NCBI RefSeq assembly: GCF_036032445.1
Contig: NZ_CP107932.1
Span: 2,606,501-2,670,500 of the forward strand
Reading direction: 5' to 3'
From: Nocardia sp. NBC_00416
GTDB taxonomy: Bacteria > Actinomycetota > Actinomycetes > Mycobacteriales > Mycobacteriaceae
Length of the DNA stretch: 64,000 nt
Part shown: positions 1-9,557 of the stretch, in pieces
Numbering within the stretch: position 1 is the first letter of the stretch
How the letters are laid out: each line of letters opens with the position of its first letter
The notes under the pieces: generated by a model
Database searches by the model: none
Seen by the model: the letters and a program-made list of their open reading frames with translations, nothing else
Told to the model about the DNA's origin: nothing
Position numbers and translations under genes: made by a program

Positions 1-686
1 CCGAATTCGCGGCCCTCCTCGGAGTCACCGGCCTGGAGTTGCACCGGGTAGCCCTGTGGGCTGCGCGGTAGGACGAACGTGCCCTCGATATCGAATTGCT
101 CGCCCCGATACCGGAAATCGGGCGGCGGTTCGGTGAAAACACCCCGCTCACGGTCGACGACGAGCGCGTCGGACGGCCAGCTGTCCCAGAGCGCACGTGT
201 CGCGGCGATCACCTCGGCGGCGCGCGTGTACCGCTGCGCGTGTTCGAGATAGCCACCGCGCCGGAAGTTCTCGCCGGTGAACGCGTCGGAGGAGGTGACG
301 GCATTCCAGGCGGCCCGGCCGCCGGACAGGTGATCCAGTGTGGCGAACTGTCTGGCCAGTTCGAAAGGTTCGTTGAACGTGGTGTTGATGGTGCCCGCCA
401 GACCCAGCCGGGTGGTCACCCCGGCGAGCGCGTTGAGCACGGTGAACGTATCGGGCCGGCCCACCACGTCCAGATCATGGATACGGCCGCGGTGTTCACG
501 CAGCCGCAAACCCTCGGCGAGGAAGAAGAAATCGAAGAGCCCGCGCTCGGCGGTGCGCGCCAGATGGGTGAACGAGTCGACACTGATCTGGCTACCGGAT
601 CCGGGGTCGTTCCAGACCGTGGTGTTGTTGACGCCCGGGAAGTGAGCGGCGAGATGGATCTGCTTGCCTACCTTGCGCTTCGGCAT
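1..686 (-). CDS. NtaA/SnaA/DszA-family FMN-dependent monooxygenase (3' part outside window)
   Basis: About 228 N-terminal codons are visible; the gene runs off the left edge. The protein begins MPKRKVGKQIHLAAHFPGV and carries, near residues 115-135, the stretch LDHLSGGRAAWNAVTS that is typical of the nitrilotriacetate/pristinamycin/DBT-sulfone monooxygenase branch of the luciferase-like (LLM) family. Members use FMNH2 supplied by a separate reductase and O2 to oxidise small organic substrates. The ATG at 686 lies one base after the stop of the preceding LLM gene, so it is the last visible gene of the transporter operon that starts at 7020. Substrate cannot be read from the sequence. Confidence 0.88.
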   Translation of the reverse strand, partial: MPKRKVGKQIHLAAHFPGVNNTTVWNDPGSGSQISVDSFTHLARTAERGLFDFFFLAEGLRLREHRGRIHDLDVVGRPDTFTVLNALAGVTTRLGLAGTINTTFNEPFELARQFATLDHLSGGRAAWNAVTSSDAFTGENFRRGGYLEHAQRYTRAAEVIAATRALWDSWPSDALVVDRERGVFTEPPPDFRYRGEQFDIEGTFVLPRSPQGYPVQLQAGDSEEGREF

Positions 687-687
687 G

Positions 688-1776
688 TCATCCCCGATCG
701 ATCGCGTAACGGTTGAGCGGTTGCGGCAGCCCCAGGCGACCGCGTAGCCCCAGGAGTGGGTCCGGTATCCGGGCCAGGAACGCCGCGAGGGCCAGCGGTC
801 GCAGGACGAGTCCGTCGGCGGCGCATTCCTGTTGCGCCTCGCCCACCAGATCCCGCAGCGACCCCGCGGTGCCCACATGCCGCAGACTGCCGGTCGCCTC
901 GGTGGCCGTCCAGCCCTCCAGCTGCGCCAGCTCGGCCGCCGCGTCGGCCGCCGAATCCGCGATATGGACGTCGATATCGAGCAGGACGCGAATATGGCGG
1001 GGGTCGCGGCCGGCGGCGGCCGCGGCGGACCGCAACACCGTGCGCGCCGCGGCGGCGGCCGCGAGATCCGGGGCCGAGATCCGGATGAGATCACCGTGCC
1101 GGACGGCGACCCGGGTGGCGTGCGGCCCGTCCGCCCGCACCGCGACCAGCGGCTGCCCCTGCGGCGGGCGGGGAGTGATAGCGGGCCCCTTGACCGAGAA
1201 ATTGTCACCGGCGAAATCGATGTAATGCAGTTTGTCGCGATCGATGAACCGGCCGGACTCGGTATCGCGGATCTCGGCGTCGTCCTCCCAGCTGTCCCAG
1301 AGCCGGCTGACGACCTGGATCGCCTCGTCCGCCTCGTGCCACAGCGAGTCCGCCGCCTGTTCGGGTTTCCGGCCGAACAGGCGCGCCTGACCTTCGCCCG
1401 GCGAGACGGTCACCTCCCAGCCCGCGCGGCCGAGAGTGGCGTAATCGAGGCTCGCGATCGCCTTGGATACGTGGAACGGTTCGGTATGGGTGACCGGAAC
1501 CTGCGGGATCAGGCCGAGACGACTGGTGGCCGGCGCGACCCGCGCGGCGATTCCGGCCGCCTCGAGCCGCCCGCGGGCGCCACCGGATTGCAGGGCGAAG
1601 GAGTCCGGCAGGAAGGCGAGATCCAGGCCGGCGCGTTCCGCGGCGACCGCCGCGTCCACCCAGTACCCGGCGGTGAACAGCTCCTCCGCCCGCGAGTCGG
1701 CGCGCCGCCACGACGCGGGATGCGCACCGGTTCCGGTCAATTCGACGGCGAGCAGCAGTGGATGAGCATGCGGCAT
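688..1776 (-). CDS. LLM class flavin-dependent monooxygenase
   Basis: 362 aa. The start [17 protein letters not shown] is followed by a luciferase-like barrel: AGLDLAFLPDSFAL near residue 55, RLGLIPQVPVTHTEPFHVSKA, then ASLDYATLGRAGWEVTVSPG. The ATG at 1776 overlaps the stop of the upstream ATPase gene by one base (TGATG), so translation is coupled. The family oxidises organic substrates with reduced flavin. Operons with this mix (Dpp-type transporter, this LLM type and an NtaA-type LLM) recur in bacteria, and I recall the Klebsiella KPN_01854/KPN_01858 families as the model. The substrate is unknown; sulfur or carbon scavenging is an inference from the families. Confidence 0.85.
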   Translation of the reverse strand: MPHAHPLLLAVELTGTGAHPASWRRADSRAEELFTAGYWVDAAVAAERAGLDLAFLPDSFALQSGGARGRLEAAGIAARVAPATSRLGLIPQVPVTHTEPFHVSKAIASLDYATLGRAGWEVTVSPGEGQARLFGRKPEQAADSLWHEADEAIQVVSRLWDSWEDDAEIRDTESGRFIDRDKLHYIDFAGDNFSVKGPAITPRPPQGQPLVAVRADGPHATRVAVRHGDLIRISAPDLAAAAAARTVLRSAAAAAGRDPRHIRVLLDIDVHIADSAADAAAELAQLEGWTATEATGSLRHVGTAGSLRDLVGEAQQECAADGLVLRPLALAAFLARIPDPLLGLRGRLGLPQPLNRYAIDRG

Positions 1777-3413
1777 CACGCGGTCCTTTCTCTCTGCGGA
1801 CGGCGGACGGCGCCCGGCACGGCGAGCAGCAGCTCCCGGGTGAAGTCGTGCCGGGGAGCTTCGAAGATCTCCGCGGTCGGGCCGGTTTCCACAATGCGGC
1901 CGTCGCGCATGACCGCGACCCGGTCGCTCATTCCGCGGACCACGGCGAGGTCGTGGGAGACGAACAGGTAGCTCAGCGACAGTTCCGATTGCAGATCGTC
2001 GAGCAGCGTCAGGATCTGCGCCTGGACCGAGACATCCAGTGCGGAAACCGGTTCGTCGAGGACGACCAGGTCCGGGCGCAACGCCAGCGCACGGGCGATG
2101 GCCACCCGCTGACGCTGGCCGCCCGACAATTCCGCGGGACGCCGCTGCGCGCTGGAGACCGGCAACGCGACCTGGTCGAGCAGCTCGGCGATACGGGTGC
2201 GGCGGGTCTCCCGATCGCCGATGTCGAAGGCCCGCAGCGGCTCCGCCACGATGCTGCCGACCGTCAGTTTGGGGTTCAGCGAGGCATACGGGTTCTGATA
2301 CACGATCTGGACGCGCCGCCGCCACTCCCGCAGCCGGGCGCCGCGCAGTCCGCTGATATCGATGCCGTCGAATTCGACGGTGCCGCGGTCCGGCGTCTCC
2401 AACCGGGCGACGATCCGCGCCGTCGTGGATTTGCCCGAGCCCGATTCGCCTACGACGGCCAGGGTTTCACCGCGGTCTATCGTCAGCGAGACATCGGCGA
2501 CGGCCGCGAGCGTGGCGCCGCGCTCCAACCGGAAGGTCTTGTGCAGACCACTGGCCGACAGCAGCGGCGCGGCGGCGCGCGGGCGGACGGCACGGCGCGG
2601 ACGACTCGTCCCCGACGCGGCGGCCAGCAGGCGCCGCGTGTACTCGTGACGCGGATCGGTGAACACTTCGTCGGCGGCGCCGGATTCCACGATCCGGCCC
2701 TGCCGCATCACCACGATCCGGTCAGCACGGTCGGCCGCGACACCCAGGTCGTGGGTGATCAGCAGGACCGCGGTTCCCGATTCGGCGGTGCGGCCCGCGA
2801 GATGGTCGAGGATCCGGCGCTGCACCGTGACATCGAGGGCGCTGGTCGGTTCGTCGGCGATGACCAGGCGCGGTCCGCACGCCAGCGCGATCCCGATCAG
2901 CACCCGCTGGCGCTGGCCGCCCGAAAGGTCCTGCGGGAACTGCCGCGCCCGCAGCGCCGGTCGATCCAGGCCCGCCTCGGCGAGGATCCGGACCGCCTCG
3001 GACCGCGCGGTCCGCCGGTCGGCGCGCCCGTGGATCCGCAAGGTCTCGGCGACCTGGTCGCCGATGCGAAGCACCGGATTCAGCGATACCGCGGGGTCCT
3101 GGGGGACGAGTCCGATCTGGGCGCCGCGGATACGCCGCCACGCACGCGCCGGTAGCCGGTCGATCCGGTCTCCGCCGAAGGTCACCGTGCCCGCGGTGAC
3201 CGTTCCCCCGCTGCTCAACAGGCCGATCACCGCATGGGCCAGACTGGATTTCCCCGATCCGGACTCCCCCACCACGGCGACTGTTTCCCCGGCGTGGATC
3301 GCCAGCGAAACCCCGTTCACCGCGGTGGTCGTCCGGGAGCCGGTCGCGTACTCGACGGTCAGTCCGTCGACCCGCAGCAGCGGTTCCCCGGTGCCCGGCG
3401 CCGCCCCGCTCAC
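1776..3413 (-). CDS. Double ATP-binding subunit of a Dpp/Opp-type ABC transporter
   Basis: 545 aa, a fusion of DppD- and DppF-like ATPases. The first half has Walker A GESGSGKS (residues 49-56), signature LSGGQRQRV and Walker [13 protein letters not shown]. The second half repeats these with [25 protein letters not shown] and [12 protein letters not shown]. It powers the permease pair encoded upstream. I take GTG 3413 as the start because it overlaps the stop of the 63-aa gene as GTGA; a GTG three codons earlier (3422) is also possible. All key nucleotide-binding residues are present, so the transporter should be active. Confidence 0.9.
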   Translation of the reverse strand: MSGAAPGTGEPLLRVDGLTVEYATGSRTTTAVNGVSLAIHAGETVAVVGESGSGKSSLAHAVIGLLSSGGTVTAGTVTFGGDRIDRLPARAWRRIRGAQIGLVPQDPAVSLNPVLRIGDQVAETLRIHGRADRRTARSEAVRILAEAGLDRPALRARQFPQDLSGGQRQRVLIGIALACGPRLVIADEPTSALDVTVQRRILDHLAGRTAESGTAVLLITHDLGVAADRADRIVVMRQGRIVESGAADEVFTDPRHEYTRRLLAAASGTSRPRRAVRPRAAAPLLSASGLHKTFRLERGATLAAVADVSLTIDRGETLAVVGESGSGKSTTARIVARLETPDRGTVEFDGIDISGLRGARLREWRRRVQIVYQNPYASLNPKLTVGSIVAEPLRAFDIGDRETRRTRIAELLDQVALPVSSAQRRPAELSGGQRQRVAIARALALRPDLVVLDEPVSALDVSVQAQILTLLDDLQSELSLSYLFVSHDLAVVRGMSDRVAVMRDGRIVETGPTAEIFEAPRHDFTRELLLAVPGAVRRPQRERTA

Positions 3414-3601
3414 AGCGACCACCCGGCGAGGAACAGTTGCGGCATCCGTTCGGCCAGCCGGGCCTCGAACCGCCAGCCGGCGCGCAGGAAGTCGCGGGCC
3501 CGGCGGATGGTCGCCACGAGCGGATCGTCGCCGGATCCCGGCAGGGCGATACCGCCCGGTGCGTACCCGAGCCGGGAACGGCCGGCCTCGTCTCCTGTCA
3601 C
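3410..3601 (-). CDS. Small protein coupled between permease and ATPase
   Basis: 63 aa, GTG start, too short to be caught by most gene callers. It overlaps the permease stop as GTGA at 3601-3598, and its own TGA overlaps the ATPase start as GTGA at 3413-3410, so it fills the gap exactly with tight coupling on both sides. The peptide begins [20 protein letters not shown], has a basic amphipathic middle ([20 protein letters not shown]) and ends in [11 protein letters not shown]. There is no signal peptide or clear membrane span. I do not recognise a family. Position suggests an accessory of the transporter or of the downstream oxygenases. Confidence 0.7.
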   Translation of the reverse strand: MTGDEAGRSRLGYAPGGIALPGSGDDPLVATIRRARDFLRAGWRFEARLAERMPQLFLAGWSL

Positions 3602-4455
3602 CGCAGTCCTTCCTGAGCGAGGGCCCGGCCGAGCCGCTGGGTGGCCAGCACCACCGCGATGATGACCAGGCCGGGCAGGGTGGTGAGCCACCACGCGGTG
3701 GCCAGATAGTTGCGTCCCTCGGAGATCAGCGACCCCCATTCGGGAGTCGGCGGCGCGGCGCCGTAGCCCAGGAAGCTCAGCGAGGAGACGGCGAGCACGG
3801 CGAGACCGAACTCCACGGCGGCCAGGGCGGCGACCGGGGCATAGGAATTGCGCAGCACGTGCCGGAACAGCACGCCGTACCAGCGCACCCCGCAGGCCCG
3901 CGCGGCCTCCACATAGGGAGCCTGCCGCACCCGCAGCACTTCCGCGCGCATCACCCGGGCGAACCGCGCGATGAGCGCCACCCCGACCGCGAGCGCCACA
4001 TTGCCGGTACCGAATCCGAGCACCGTCACCAGGGCCAGCGAGACCAGTAGTTCCGGAATGGACAGCAGCACGTCCACACACCGCATCACGACGCTGTCGA
4101 GTGTGCCGCCGACCGCGCCCGACACTACACCGAGCAGCGATCCGGCCACCAGCCCGATCGCCACGGCGAGCACGGTCGCGGTGAGCGACAGCGCCGCCGC
4201 GTGCACCACCCGGGTGTAGAGGTCGCGACCCAGATTGTCGGTGCCGAACCAGTGTTGCGGGCTCGGCCCACGGAATTTCTCGCTCGGCACACCGGCCAGG
4301 GGATCGCCCCGGGTGAACAGGGAGGGCACGGCCGCCCAGCCCAGGACCAGGATCAGCACGATGCCGGCGAGCAGGACACTGTATGCCGTACGCACCCGGC
4401 GCGGCGACCGCGTCTTCTCCTGGGTCGGCGCGACGAGTTCGCGAACTTCAGGCAC
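3598..4455 (-). CDS. ABC transporter permease, DppC type
   Basis: 285 aa integral membrane protein. An N-terminal membrane segment ([18 protein letters not shown]) is followed by the DppC hallmark [20 protein letters not shown], five further hydrophobic segments and the EAA loop ([23 protein letters not shown]) that contacts the ATPase. The GTG at 4455 has a GGAGG Shine-Dalgarno seven bases upstream and overlaps the end of the DppB-type gene by eight bases. It forms the channel with the 4448-5416 permease and imports the solute delivered by the lipoprotein encoded at 5413. Confidence 0.9.
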   Translation of the reverse strand: MPEVRELVAPTQEKTRSPRRVRTAYSVLLAGIVLILVLGWAAVPSLFTRGDPLAGVPSEKFRGPSPQHWFGTDNLGRDLYTRVVHAAALSLTATVLAVAIGLVAGSLLGVVSGAVGGTLDSVVMRCVDVLLSIPELLVSLALVTVLGFGTGNVALAVGVALIARFARVMRAEVLRVRQAPYVEAARACGVRWYGVLFRHVLRNSYAPVAALAAVEFGLAVLAVSSLSFLGYGAAPPTPEWGSLISEGRNYLATAWWLTTLPGLVIIAVVLATQRLGRALAQEGLR

Positions 4456-5416
4456 GGGCCGCCTCCTTCCCTCGGAAGCCGTCCACCACGCGCGCGTCCA
4501 CCAGCGGATACACCAGGTCCACGATCAGGTTCACCAGGACGTACACCGCCGCGCTGAACACCACGATGCCCTGCACGACCGGAATATCCTGGTTCAGTAC
4601 CGCGGTCTGGGTGAGTCGGCCGATTCCGGCGCGCGCGAACACCGTTTCCACGATCACCGATCCGGCGAGCACCGTCCCGACCCACACACCGGCGATGGTG
4701 AGGGCCGGCCCCACCGCCGCGCGCAGCACATGCCGCCACTGCACCCAGGCGCGCGACGCGCCCTTGGCGAACGCGACCTCCACGAACGGCTGCCGCCAGG
4801 TGCTGACCAGGTTGCTGTAGAGCACCTGCGCGATCACCGCGCCCACCGGGATGGCCAGGGTGACCGCCGGCAGGATCGTCCCGGTGAACCCGGTGCCCCC
4901 GAACGCGGGGACCAGGCGCAGCTGGAACGAGAACAGGTGCAACAGGATCAGGCCCACCCAGAACGTCGGCATGGCCGCCCCGACCGGAGGCAGCGCGGTC
5001 AGCAGATCGCGCAGCCAGTTGCGTTCGGTGTAGGCGGCGGCGAGGGCCAGCGCGGACCCGAACACCACAGCCAGCACCAGCGTGGTCGCGGCCAACGCCA
5101 GCGTCGAGGGCAGGGCCTCCCCGATCGCCGCGACGACCGTCTGCCCGGTGGTGAGCGACGAGCCCAGGTCACCGCGCACCGCGTGGGTCGACGCCGTCCA
5201 ATACTGTTCCCAGACAGGCTTGTCCAGACCGTACCTGGCCTGCAGTTCGGCCACCGCGGCCGCGTCGACCGGCGTTCCGGGACTCGCGTCCACGGCCAGC
5301 GCCACCGGATCCGCGGGCAGCAGATACAGCACCGCGAACGAGATGGTGAACGCCGCCCACAACACGCCGGCCGCCTGCAGCACCCGCAGCACCACATACC
5401 GGGCCATCGCAGTCAC
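4448..5416 (-). CDS. ABC transporter permease, DppB type
   Basis: About 322 aa, six predicted membrane spans. The first segment (VVLRVLQAAGVLWAAFTISF) and the large periplasmic loop with LQARYGLDKPVWEQYW are typical of DppB/OppB; the EAA-like loop FVEVAFAKGASRAWVQWRHVLR lies near the C-terminus. GTG 5416 overlaps the stop of the binding-protein gene as GTGA, the same coupling seen at the next junctions, so I favour it. An ATG three codons downstream (5407, MARYVVLRV) is the alternative start. It pairs with the DppC-type permease downstream. Confidence 0.88.
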   Translation of the reverse strand: MTAMARYVVLRVLQAAGVLWAAFTISFAVLYLLPADPVALAVDASPGTPVDAAAVAELQARYGLDKPVWEQYWTASTHAVRGDLGSSLTTGQTVVAAIGEALPSTLALAATTLVLAVVFGSALALAAAYTERNWLRDLLTALPPVGAAMPTFWVGLILLHLFSFQLRLVPAFGGTGFTGTILPAVTLAIPVGAVIAQVLYSNLVSTWRQPFVEVAFAKGASRAWVQWRHVLRAAVGPALTIAGVWVGTVLAGSVIVETVFARAGIGRLTQTAVLNQDIPVVQGIVVFSAAVYVLVNLIVDLVYPLVDARVVDGFRGKEAARA

Positions 5417-7020
5417 CGGCCGCTCAGCCAGGTGTCGTAGAACTGCAGCCGCGCCGACGCCTCGAAGGTCAGGGCCTGCACCGTGTTCCCGACGCCGATG
5501 GCCTGGGAGAGTTCGATGGTGGGGACCCACAGTCCTTCGTCGAGCAGCAACCGCTGTGCCTCTCCGATCAGCCCCGCACGCGCGGCGGTGTCGACGGCGG
5601 CCAGCTGGCCGGACAGCACGGTGTCCAGCGCGGGAATCGCGCCGCGATCGTTCAGATTGCGGGCGTCCAGCCCGAAATTCGCGCGCAGGATGTCGCCGTC
5701 GGCCCGAGTGACGTTGTAGTAGATGGTGTCGAAATCCTTGGTGTTCTGCCGCACGGTGTAGTCGGCGTTGGCGGCCGGTTCGAGCCGCAGTTCGACACCG
5801 GCGGACCGCAACTGCTGCTGGAGCAGTTCGAGGATGGCCTGGTTACCGGCGAAGGCGGCGCTGAACAGGACCCCGAACGACAGGCGTGCACCGTTCTTCA
5901 CGCGGATACCGTCTCCGCCCGGGGCCCAGCCCGCCGCGTCGAGAGTCCGCTTCGCCGCGTCGAGGTCGAACCCGAGTTCACCGCTCAGGTCGACATATCC
6001 GGGCGTGGTGTGCGCGAGCGGGCTGGTCGCGGACTTGAACTGCGGGCCCAGCACCGTGTCGACGAGCTCCTGGCGGTTGATCGCGGGCAGCAGCGCAGTG
6101 CGGACCGCGCGATCACGCAGTGGCCCCCGGGTGACGTTCGGTTGCAGACCGAAGGTGATACCGGGGTTCGAGGCGGTGGCGACACGACCGCCCGCGGCTT
6201 CGATCTGCGGCGCGTCCTGGGGTAGGGCGTCGCTGGTGGCGTCGAGCTGGCCGGAGATCAGGCTGCCGGTCCGCACCCCGGACTCCGGAACCACGGTGAA
6301 CTCGATCCGATCCAGATACGCCTCACCCTGATGCGCGAATACCGCCGACCCCCAGTTGTATCCGGCGCGCTTGGACAGCGTCGCCGAATCACCCTGGCGG
6401 TAATCGGTATAGGTGAACGGCCCGCTACCGATCGTATCGCCGAGGCACCGCTGTTCGGCCGGCTTCGCCGTGGTGGCCGCAGCGAGGACGGCGAGCTGCG
6501 GTGTGGACGTGGCCTGGAGGAACTGCACGTTGGGTGTGGCGAACCGAACTCGCGCGGTCCGCGCGTCCACCACGTCGGTACCGGTGTAGCCGGCGAGATA
6601 GGCGAACGCCAGCGGAGCCTTCGCACCACCCAGGACGTGCACGATCGAATCCAGCGTGCTGCGTACCGATTCCGCGGTCAGCGGGCTGCCGTCGCTGAAG
6701 GTCACGCCGTCGCGGAGGTGGAAGGTGAAAGTCCTGGCGTCCGGGCTCACCTCCCAGCGCTCGGCCAGCCACGGTTCGATCTCACCGGTGGCCGGGTCCT
6801 GATCGGTCAGCGAGTCGGCGATCTGGCGGGTGAGGTAGATGGTCTGGTTGGTGCCCCCCTGCGCCGGATCGGAGCAGGTCGGCGCCTGGGACAGTCCGTA
6901 ACGCAGGGTTCCCCCGGGCTGCGGCGGGCCGGAGACACTGTTCTGGGCCACTCCGCCTCCGCACGCCGTGAGGGCGAGCGTCGCGGCGAACACCCCGAAC
7001 AGGGCAACGGGTCGTTTCAT
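5413..7020 (-). CDS. ABC transporter substrate-binding lipoprotein, family 5
   Basis: 535 aa. A lipoprotein signal (MKRPVALFGVFAATLALTACGGG, lipobox LTAC) anchors it outside the membrane. The body follows the SBP_bac_5 pattern: GGTLRYGLSQAP, DSLTDQDPATGEIEPWLAERW, FHLRDGVTFSDGSPLTAESV, and the C-lobe with AKRTLDAAGW and GVELRLEPAANADY. The ATG has GGAG seven bases upstream. It is the first gene of the operon 7020 to 1. The family binds peptides, nickel or small organics; the linked flavin monooxygenases argue for a small organic compound rather than peptides. Confidence 0.9.
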   Translation of the reverse strand: MKRPVALFGVFAATLALTACGGGVAQNSVSGPPQPGGTLRYGLSQAPTCSDPAQGGTNQTIYLTRQIADSLTDQDPATGEIEPWLAERWEVSPDARTFTFHLRDGVTFSDGSPLTAESVRSTLDSIVHVLGGAKAPLAFAYLAGYTGTDVVDARTARVRFATPNVQFLQATSTPQLAVLAAATTAKPAEQRCLGDTIGSGPFTYTDYRQGDSATLSKRAGYNWGSAVFAHQGEAYLDRIEFTVVPESGVRTGSLISGQLDATSDALPQDAPQIEAAGGRVATASNPGITFGLQPNVTRGPLRDRAVRTALLPAINRQELVDTVLGPQFKSATSPLAHTTPGYVDLSGELGFDLDAAKRTLDAAGWAPGGDGIRVKNGARLSFGVLFSAAFAGNQAILELLQQQLRSAGVELRLEPAANADYTVRQNTKDFDTIYYNVTRADGDILRANFGLDARNLNDRGAIPALDTVLSGQLAAVDTAARAGLIGEAQRLLLDEGLWVPTIELSQAIGVGNTVQALTFEASARLQFYDTWLSGR

Positions 7021-7259
7021 CGAGTTCTCCGGATCGCACCCGCGCCGGTAGCCGGCCGCGGCATCATCGAGCCGGGTCCGCCGGCGCGGCGGCCCCGGAT
7101 GGTAGGGACGACATTAAGGAGCGGCCGGGCCGACGTCGCCGGTCTCGATCACTCTGAATCCAAACCTTGGGCGCGACGGCGAGAGCCGGTGCCGCCGGGC
7201 CGACCGGCCGGAGTGTTTCCGGGGTCGGATGGGGCGGCGCCGGCCGTCGCCGAGATCGC

Positions 7260-7967
7260 CTACTTCGCCGGCCCGGGGGGCGGCTGGTTGATCGTGGTGA
7301 AGTACTGGACCGCACTGAGGATCGCCACCGGCGCGGTGACCAGCAGCTGTCCGGCCAGCGTGCCCAGGGCCCCGATCGCGAGAATGCCGCCGACGCAGCC
7401 GACGACCGCGGCCGGTATGAACGGCCCGAACAGGCCGACGATGGTGGCGGACGCCACCGTCGCCCCGGCGATGCCGCCCAGCACGCAACCCAGCGCGCCG
7501 CCGCCGATACCCCCGACCAGGGTGCCGACGGTGGCACCGGCGCCGAGGGTCGTGGTCAGCCGGCTCCAGGCGTCCTTCTCACGGTCGTAGGAGTTCTTCC
7601 ACGGCGCCTGCTCCTCGAACGGCAGGGCGACGGGCTGGTACACCGCGTGCCCGAGATCGAACTGGGGAGTCAGAGTGGCCCGGTCACCGGCGATCTCGGC
7701 GGCGATGGGGAACACGAAATCATCCACGCGGAAGGACAGTTCGGTGCCCGCGAGCACCGTTCCGTCGGTGGCCGCGATCGTGAAGACCCCGTTATCGGCG
7801 GACAGCGACCCGCCGGCGATCTCGATGATCGTGGACTTCTCGTTCGCCGAGGCGGTGTAGTTCACTGCCCCGGGCGCCGGCGTCGGCGCGGCGTGCACGG
7901 TGCCGGCAGCTACCGTCATTGCCGCTGATGCCAGCGCCGTGGCTACAGCGAGTTTCTTGATTCTCAT
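7260..7967 (-). CDS. Secreted/membrane protein with glycine-rich hydrophobic C-terminus
   Basis: About 235 aa, no family recognised. MRIKKLAVATALASAAMTVA is a signal peptide cut near VHAAPTPAPG. A beta-type domain follows (residues about 30-120, including SFRVDDFVFPIAAEIAGD), and the last 110 residues alternate glycine-rich hydrophobic stretches with two cysteines (GGALGCVLGGIAGA, VVGCVGGILAIGAL), ending FTTINQPPPGPAK. I take the second ATG because GAGGGA sits eight bases before it; ATG 7976 would be too close. The gene at 44616 is a clear paralogue with the same order of elements. Both lie on the same strand beside a substrate-binding protein gene. Confidence 0.75.
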   Translation of the reverse strand: MRIKKLAVATALASAAMTVAAGTVHAAPTPAPGAVNYTASANEKSTIIEIAGGSLSADNGVFTIAATDGTVLAGTELSFRVDDFVFPIAAEIAGDRATLTPQFDLGHAVYQPVALPFEEQAPWKNSYDREKDAWSRLTTTLGAGATVGTLVGGIGGGALGCVLGGIAGATVASATIVGLFGPFIPAAVVGCVGGILAIGALGTLAGQLLVTAPVAILSAVQYFTTINQPPPGPAK

Positions 7968-8339
7968 CGACTGCATCCCTCATTTCTTATTGCAGTGCGA
8001 ATCAATATGCCGCTGCGGCCTGTGCACGGACAGGGCAATACTCACCGCGATTCAGAAAATCATCGAGATTCGAAACGGTGACCGCAAAAGCCCTGAGCAG
8101 GACCATGCCGCCGCCCACGAAGAAACGCCCGAAACGGACCTATGCCATTCGATCGCACATTGCAATATGCGTTATCGAACGATTTCCGAAGGATGCGTAA
8201 TTATTGTCACTCGGGAGCACGATCGCTACCCCTGTCGCACGACACCGTGGGAACCAGGGGTCCGGCCGGAGAAGAATCAGGGGGTCCACCGCCGCCCACT
8301 GGCGAGCGGGCTGATTCTGCCGCCGGCCGGGGACCCGGC
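7968..8339. other. Intergenic region, no gene seen
   Basis: About 370 bases of comparatively AT-rich sequence between the end of the 8340 monooxygenase gene and the secreted-protein gene. It must hold the promoter of the latter. The sequence near 8160-8215 repeats ATGCGTTAT and ATGCGTAATTAT about 30 bases apart, but I see no convincing gene, dyad or terminator. Confidence 0.4.
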
Positions 8340-9557
8340 TCAGAAGTGACCGGCAAGCGGCAACGGTTCGCCGTTGACCCGCAGGTTCCCGAGTGCCCGC
8401 GCCTTGTACGCCGCCGGGTTGTGCGAGAAGAGGGTGCGCAGATTCCGCCAGTGCCGATCCAGCCCGGCCCCGCCACGGGTGGCGGAGGCGCCGCCGACAT
8501 CGAAGATCCGGCCGGCGGCCCGCAACGCGAATTCCTCGATGACGATCTTGGCCTGCGCGGCGCGCAGCGACGAGTCGTTCTCCAGGACGGGATCCACGCC
8601 GGTCGAACGGGCGGCGGCGAAGGAGAGGTCCTGCGCCGCGGCGGCGGCCAGGACAATGGACTCCGCCGCGAAGGCCGCCGCGTCCAGTTCGCCGATCACC
8701 GCCAGCAGTTGCGGATCGTTTCGCGGTTCCTCGGTATTGGCGAAGACGAAGTTGCGCACCCGCGAACGCACCAGTTCGGCGGCGTCGGCGGCCACCGACC
8801 GCAGGATCCCGGCGGCGACGGCGTGCAAGTAGAGCTGCGGGAAGGACTGGCGGGGCCGGTCCTTGTCGCGCGGGTCCCGGAAGGGCAGCGTTTCGGCCAC
8901 CGCCACCGCCACATCCGTGAACACGGTGGTACCGCTGCTGGTGTGGCGCTGGCCGATACCGTCCCAATCGTCCACGTGCTCCACCCCCGCGCGGTCCACC
9001 GGCACGATCGCGCTGAGCACCCCGGCATCCGGTGCGTTCGCGGTGACCCGCACATAGTCGCCGTAGCGCGCGCCGGTGCTGTAGAACTTGCGGCCGTTGA
9101 GCCGGTAGCCCCCGGGCGCCGGGGTGAGGGTGCTGTCGTAGGTGTAGTCGCCGACCGGATTGGTGCCGAGTTCGGTCAGCGCGCCGCCGAACAGCTTGCC
9201 CGCCAGCACCTCCGGTAGCCATTCCTGTTTGCGATCGGTGCGCGGCAGCCGGTACAGATCCTCCACGAAACCGAAGTGCACCCGCAGGATGTGCGGGACG
9301 TCGGGATCGGCCTCGGCGAGTTCGATGAGGAAGGCGAACAGTTCGGTCACCGTCCAGCCGGGGCCGCCGTCGGCGACCGGTACCCGGACCGCCCCGAGCC
9401 GCAACCGTTTGATCGCCTCGATCGCCGCGGCGGGCGTTTCGGTACCGCCCGCCGCCCGGCGGCGCGCCGCGTCCGCGGCGATCTCGGCGACGAGCTCGGC
9501 GAGCTCGGCGGACCCGGGCCGCGGGATGGGTGCGGCAACGGTTTCGGTACTGGACAT
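8340..9557 (-). CDS. Acyl-CoA dehydrogenase-fold flavin monooxygenase (DszC/SfnB-like)
   Basis: 405 aa. The start MSSTETVAAPIPRPGS is preceded by GGAGGAGATCCC, a strong Shine-Dalgarno. The chain has the acyl-CoA dehydrogenase fold (FGGALTELG, GGYRLNGRKFYSTGA, YDSTLTPAPGG, the helical C-terminus AGRIFDVGGASATRGGAGLDRHWRNLRTL). The YSTGA and DRHWRNLRT signatures belong to the FMNH2-dependent branch with DszC and SfnB, which monooxygenates sulfur or related heteroatom compounds rather than oxidising acyl-CoA. It faces away from the plus-strand transporter/LLM operon and shares its control region. Confidence 0.83.
   Translation of the reverse strand: MSSTETVAAPIPRPGSAELAELVAEIAADAARRRAAGGTETPAAAIEAIKRLRLGAVRVPVADGGPGWTVTELFAFLIELAEADPDVPHILRVHFGFVEDLYRLPRTDRKQEWLPEVLAGKLFGGALTELGTNPVGDYTYDSTLTPAPGGYRLNGRKFYSTGARYGDYVRVTANAPDAGVLSAIVPVDRAGVEHVDDWDGIGQRHTSSGTTVFTDVAVAVAETLPFRDPRDKDRPRQSFPQLYLHAVAAGILRSVAADAAELVRSRVRNFVFANTEEPRNDPQLLAVIGELDAAAFAAESIVLAAAAAQDLSFAAARSTGVDPVLENDSSLRAAQAKIVIEEFALRAAGRIFDVGGASATRGGAGLDRHWRNLRTLFSHNPAAYKARALGNLRVNGEPLPLAGHF

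Noticed and set aside
1758-3155. Long plus-strand frames opposite the ABC ATPase
   Set aside because: Shadow frames caused by GC-rich third positions; the minus strand has duplicated Walker A/B and signature motifs.
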